From: Proteiniborus sp. MB09-C3
Lineage (GTDB): Bacteria > Bacillota > Clostridia > Tissierellales > Proteiniboraceae
Reading direction: 5' to 3'
Assembly: GCF_030263895.1 (NCBI RefSeq)
Contig: NZ_CP127161.1
Location: 744,001-808,000 of the forward strand
DNA length: 64,000 bases
Each line of letters begins with the position of its first letter. Position 1 is the stretch's first letter. Below are positions 63,551-64,000 of this stretch, piece by piece. Under the pieces are notes generated by a model. That model saw only the letters and a program-made list of their open reading frames with translations, did not search any database and was not told the DNA's origin. The position numbers were made by a program, and so were the translations under genes.

Positions 63551-64000
63551 ATGAACTATATTTTTAAATCTAATCTTATTCCAATACTTGTAATCGTCTA
63601 TGAATTATTAATAACAATATTAAGGTATAAACAAATAGGAAATAAGGATTTTAAAAAAGCTGTTAATGTACTTACAATAATTACATTAATCTTCTTGCCT
63701 TTTTTATTTTTGAATCTTTTCGAGTGTATATTCCGGTACTTGAAGATGTGATTTTACTTAAAATATTGTTATTGCCTGCTTACTTTCTGGTGATAAATAT
63801 ATGTTCACTTGGTTTTGCATATAGATATTTCAATTCGCCAGCGTTTATTGAAGATGACAAATTAACGGAATTCTTTATAAAAAAGTATTCTATTACAGAA
63901 AAAGAAATTGAAGTAATTGAACTGCTTCTTGCCGGACTTACATATAAACAAATTGCTGAAAACCTGTATATAGCCAATAAAACTGTGGATAACCATATAC
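63551..64000 (+). pseudogene. LuxR-type membrane regulator, frameshifted and cut by window edge
   Basis: The first frame (63551-63751) encodes two membrane helices. One base away, the frame from about 63718 gives another helix (LKILLLPAYFLVINICSLGF) and then a LuxR HTH (ITEKEIEVIELLLAGLTYKQ, IAENLYIANKTVDNHI) to the window end. The shift lies in the T-rich stretch around 63697-63715. It is probably also truncated at the 5' end, since such 7TM-HTH regulators are ~350 residues. Confidence 0.65.

Overview
The window looks like chromosome of a low-GC, Gram-positive anaerobe of the class Clostridia. Nearly all of it is AT-rich, genes carry strong AGGAGG-type ribosome binding sites, and TTG/GTG (and apparently ATT) starts are frequent. 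A CD3324-type small protein, a LUD protein, a Nim-like flavoprotein and a peptide ABC transporter fit that setting. No rRNA, tRNA or CRISPR array was recognised. The organism call is inference.

Layout. 1-5.8 kb: the 3' part of a type I restriction-modification locus (hsdS cut by the window edge, a GmrSD-like DUF262/DUF1524 gene, then hsdR). 5.8-8.2 kb: small genes and gene remnants plus a hypoxanthine/uracil-DNA glycosylase. 8.3-10.1 kb: an XRE regulator / ImmA-type metalloprotease / PIN-like triad. 10.1-14.4 kb: small membrane peptides, a prim-pol/CHC2 primase with iteron-like repeats upstream, and a tyrosine integrase, together resembling the core of an integrative mobilizable element. 14.7-18.4 kb: a very large KAP-family membrane NTPase. 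18.57-21.20 kb: a complete IS66 element with an 8-bp target duplication. 21.2-23.7 kb: an aminoglycoside-adenylyltransferase-like gene and two unknown genes. 23.92-26.41 kb: a complete IS21 element with a 5-bp target duplication, splitting a small membrane-protein gene that can be rebuilt exactly.

26.6-37.7 kb: a Tn7-like transposon (tnsA, tnsB, broken tnsC, tnsD/tniQ) without cas genes. It is followed by probable cargo: an HNH-like zinc protein with an unknown partner, a frameshifted Shedu nuclease and a PD-(D/E)xK endonuclease. Two diverged ~180-bp repeats follow. TnsC is split by a 66-bp in-frame tandem insertion bringing one TGA, and TnsA seems to lack a catalytic aspartate, so this copy is probably immobile.

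37.8-60 kb: mostly ordinary genes: a five-gene peptide ABC transporter, a LUD protein, a Nim-like flavoprotein, an ilvE pseudogene, a structured leader RNA before a GNAT gene, a frameshifted chemoreceptor, an ECF sigma/anti-sigma operon, an AlkZ-like glycosylase, csaA and rlmD. 60.2-62.3 kb is a clearly GC-richer pair (AGE-family epimerase and SDR) that abuts a truncated gene, followed by a ferritin-like gene and a broken LuxR-type regulator at the right edge.

Themes: the left 37 kb is an accessory/defence island built from several mobile elements. The window also has many broken genes; several differ from an intact frame by exactly one missing base, so sequencing error should be excluded before calling them decay.
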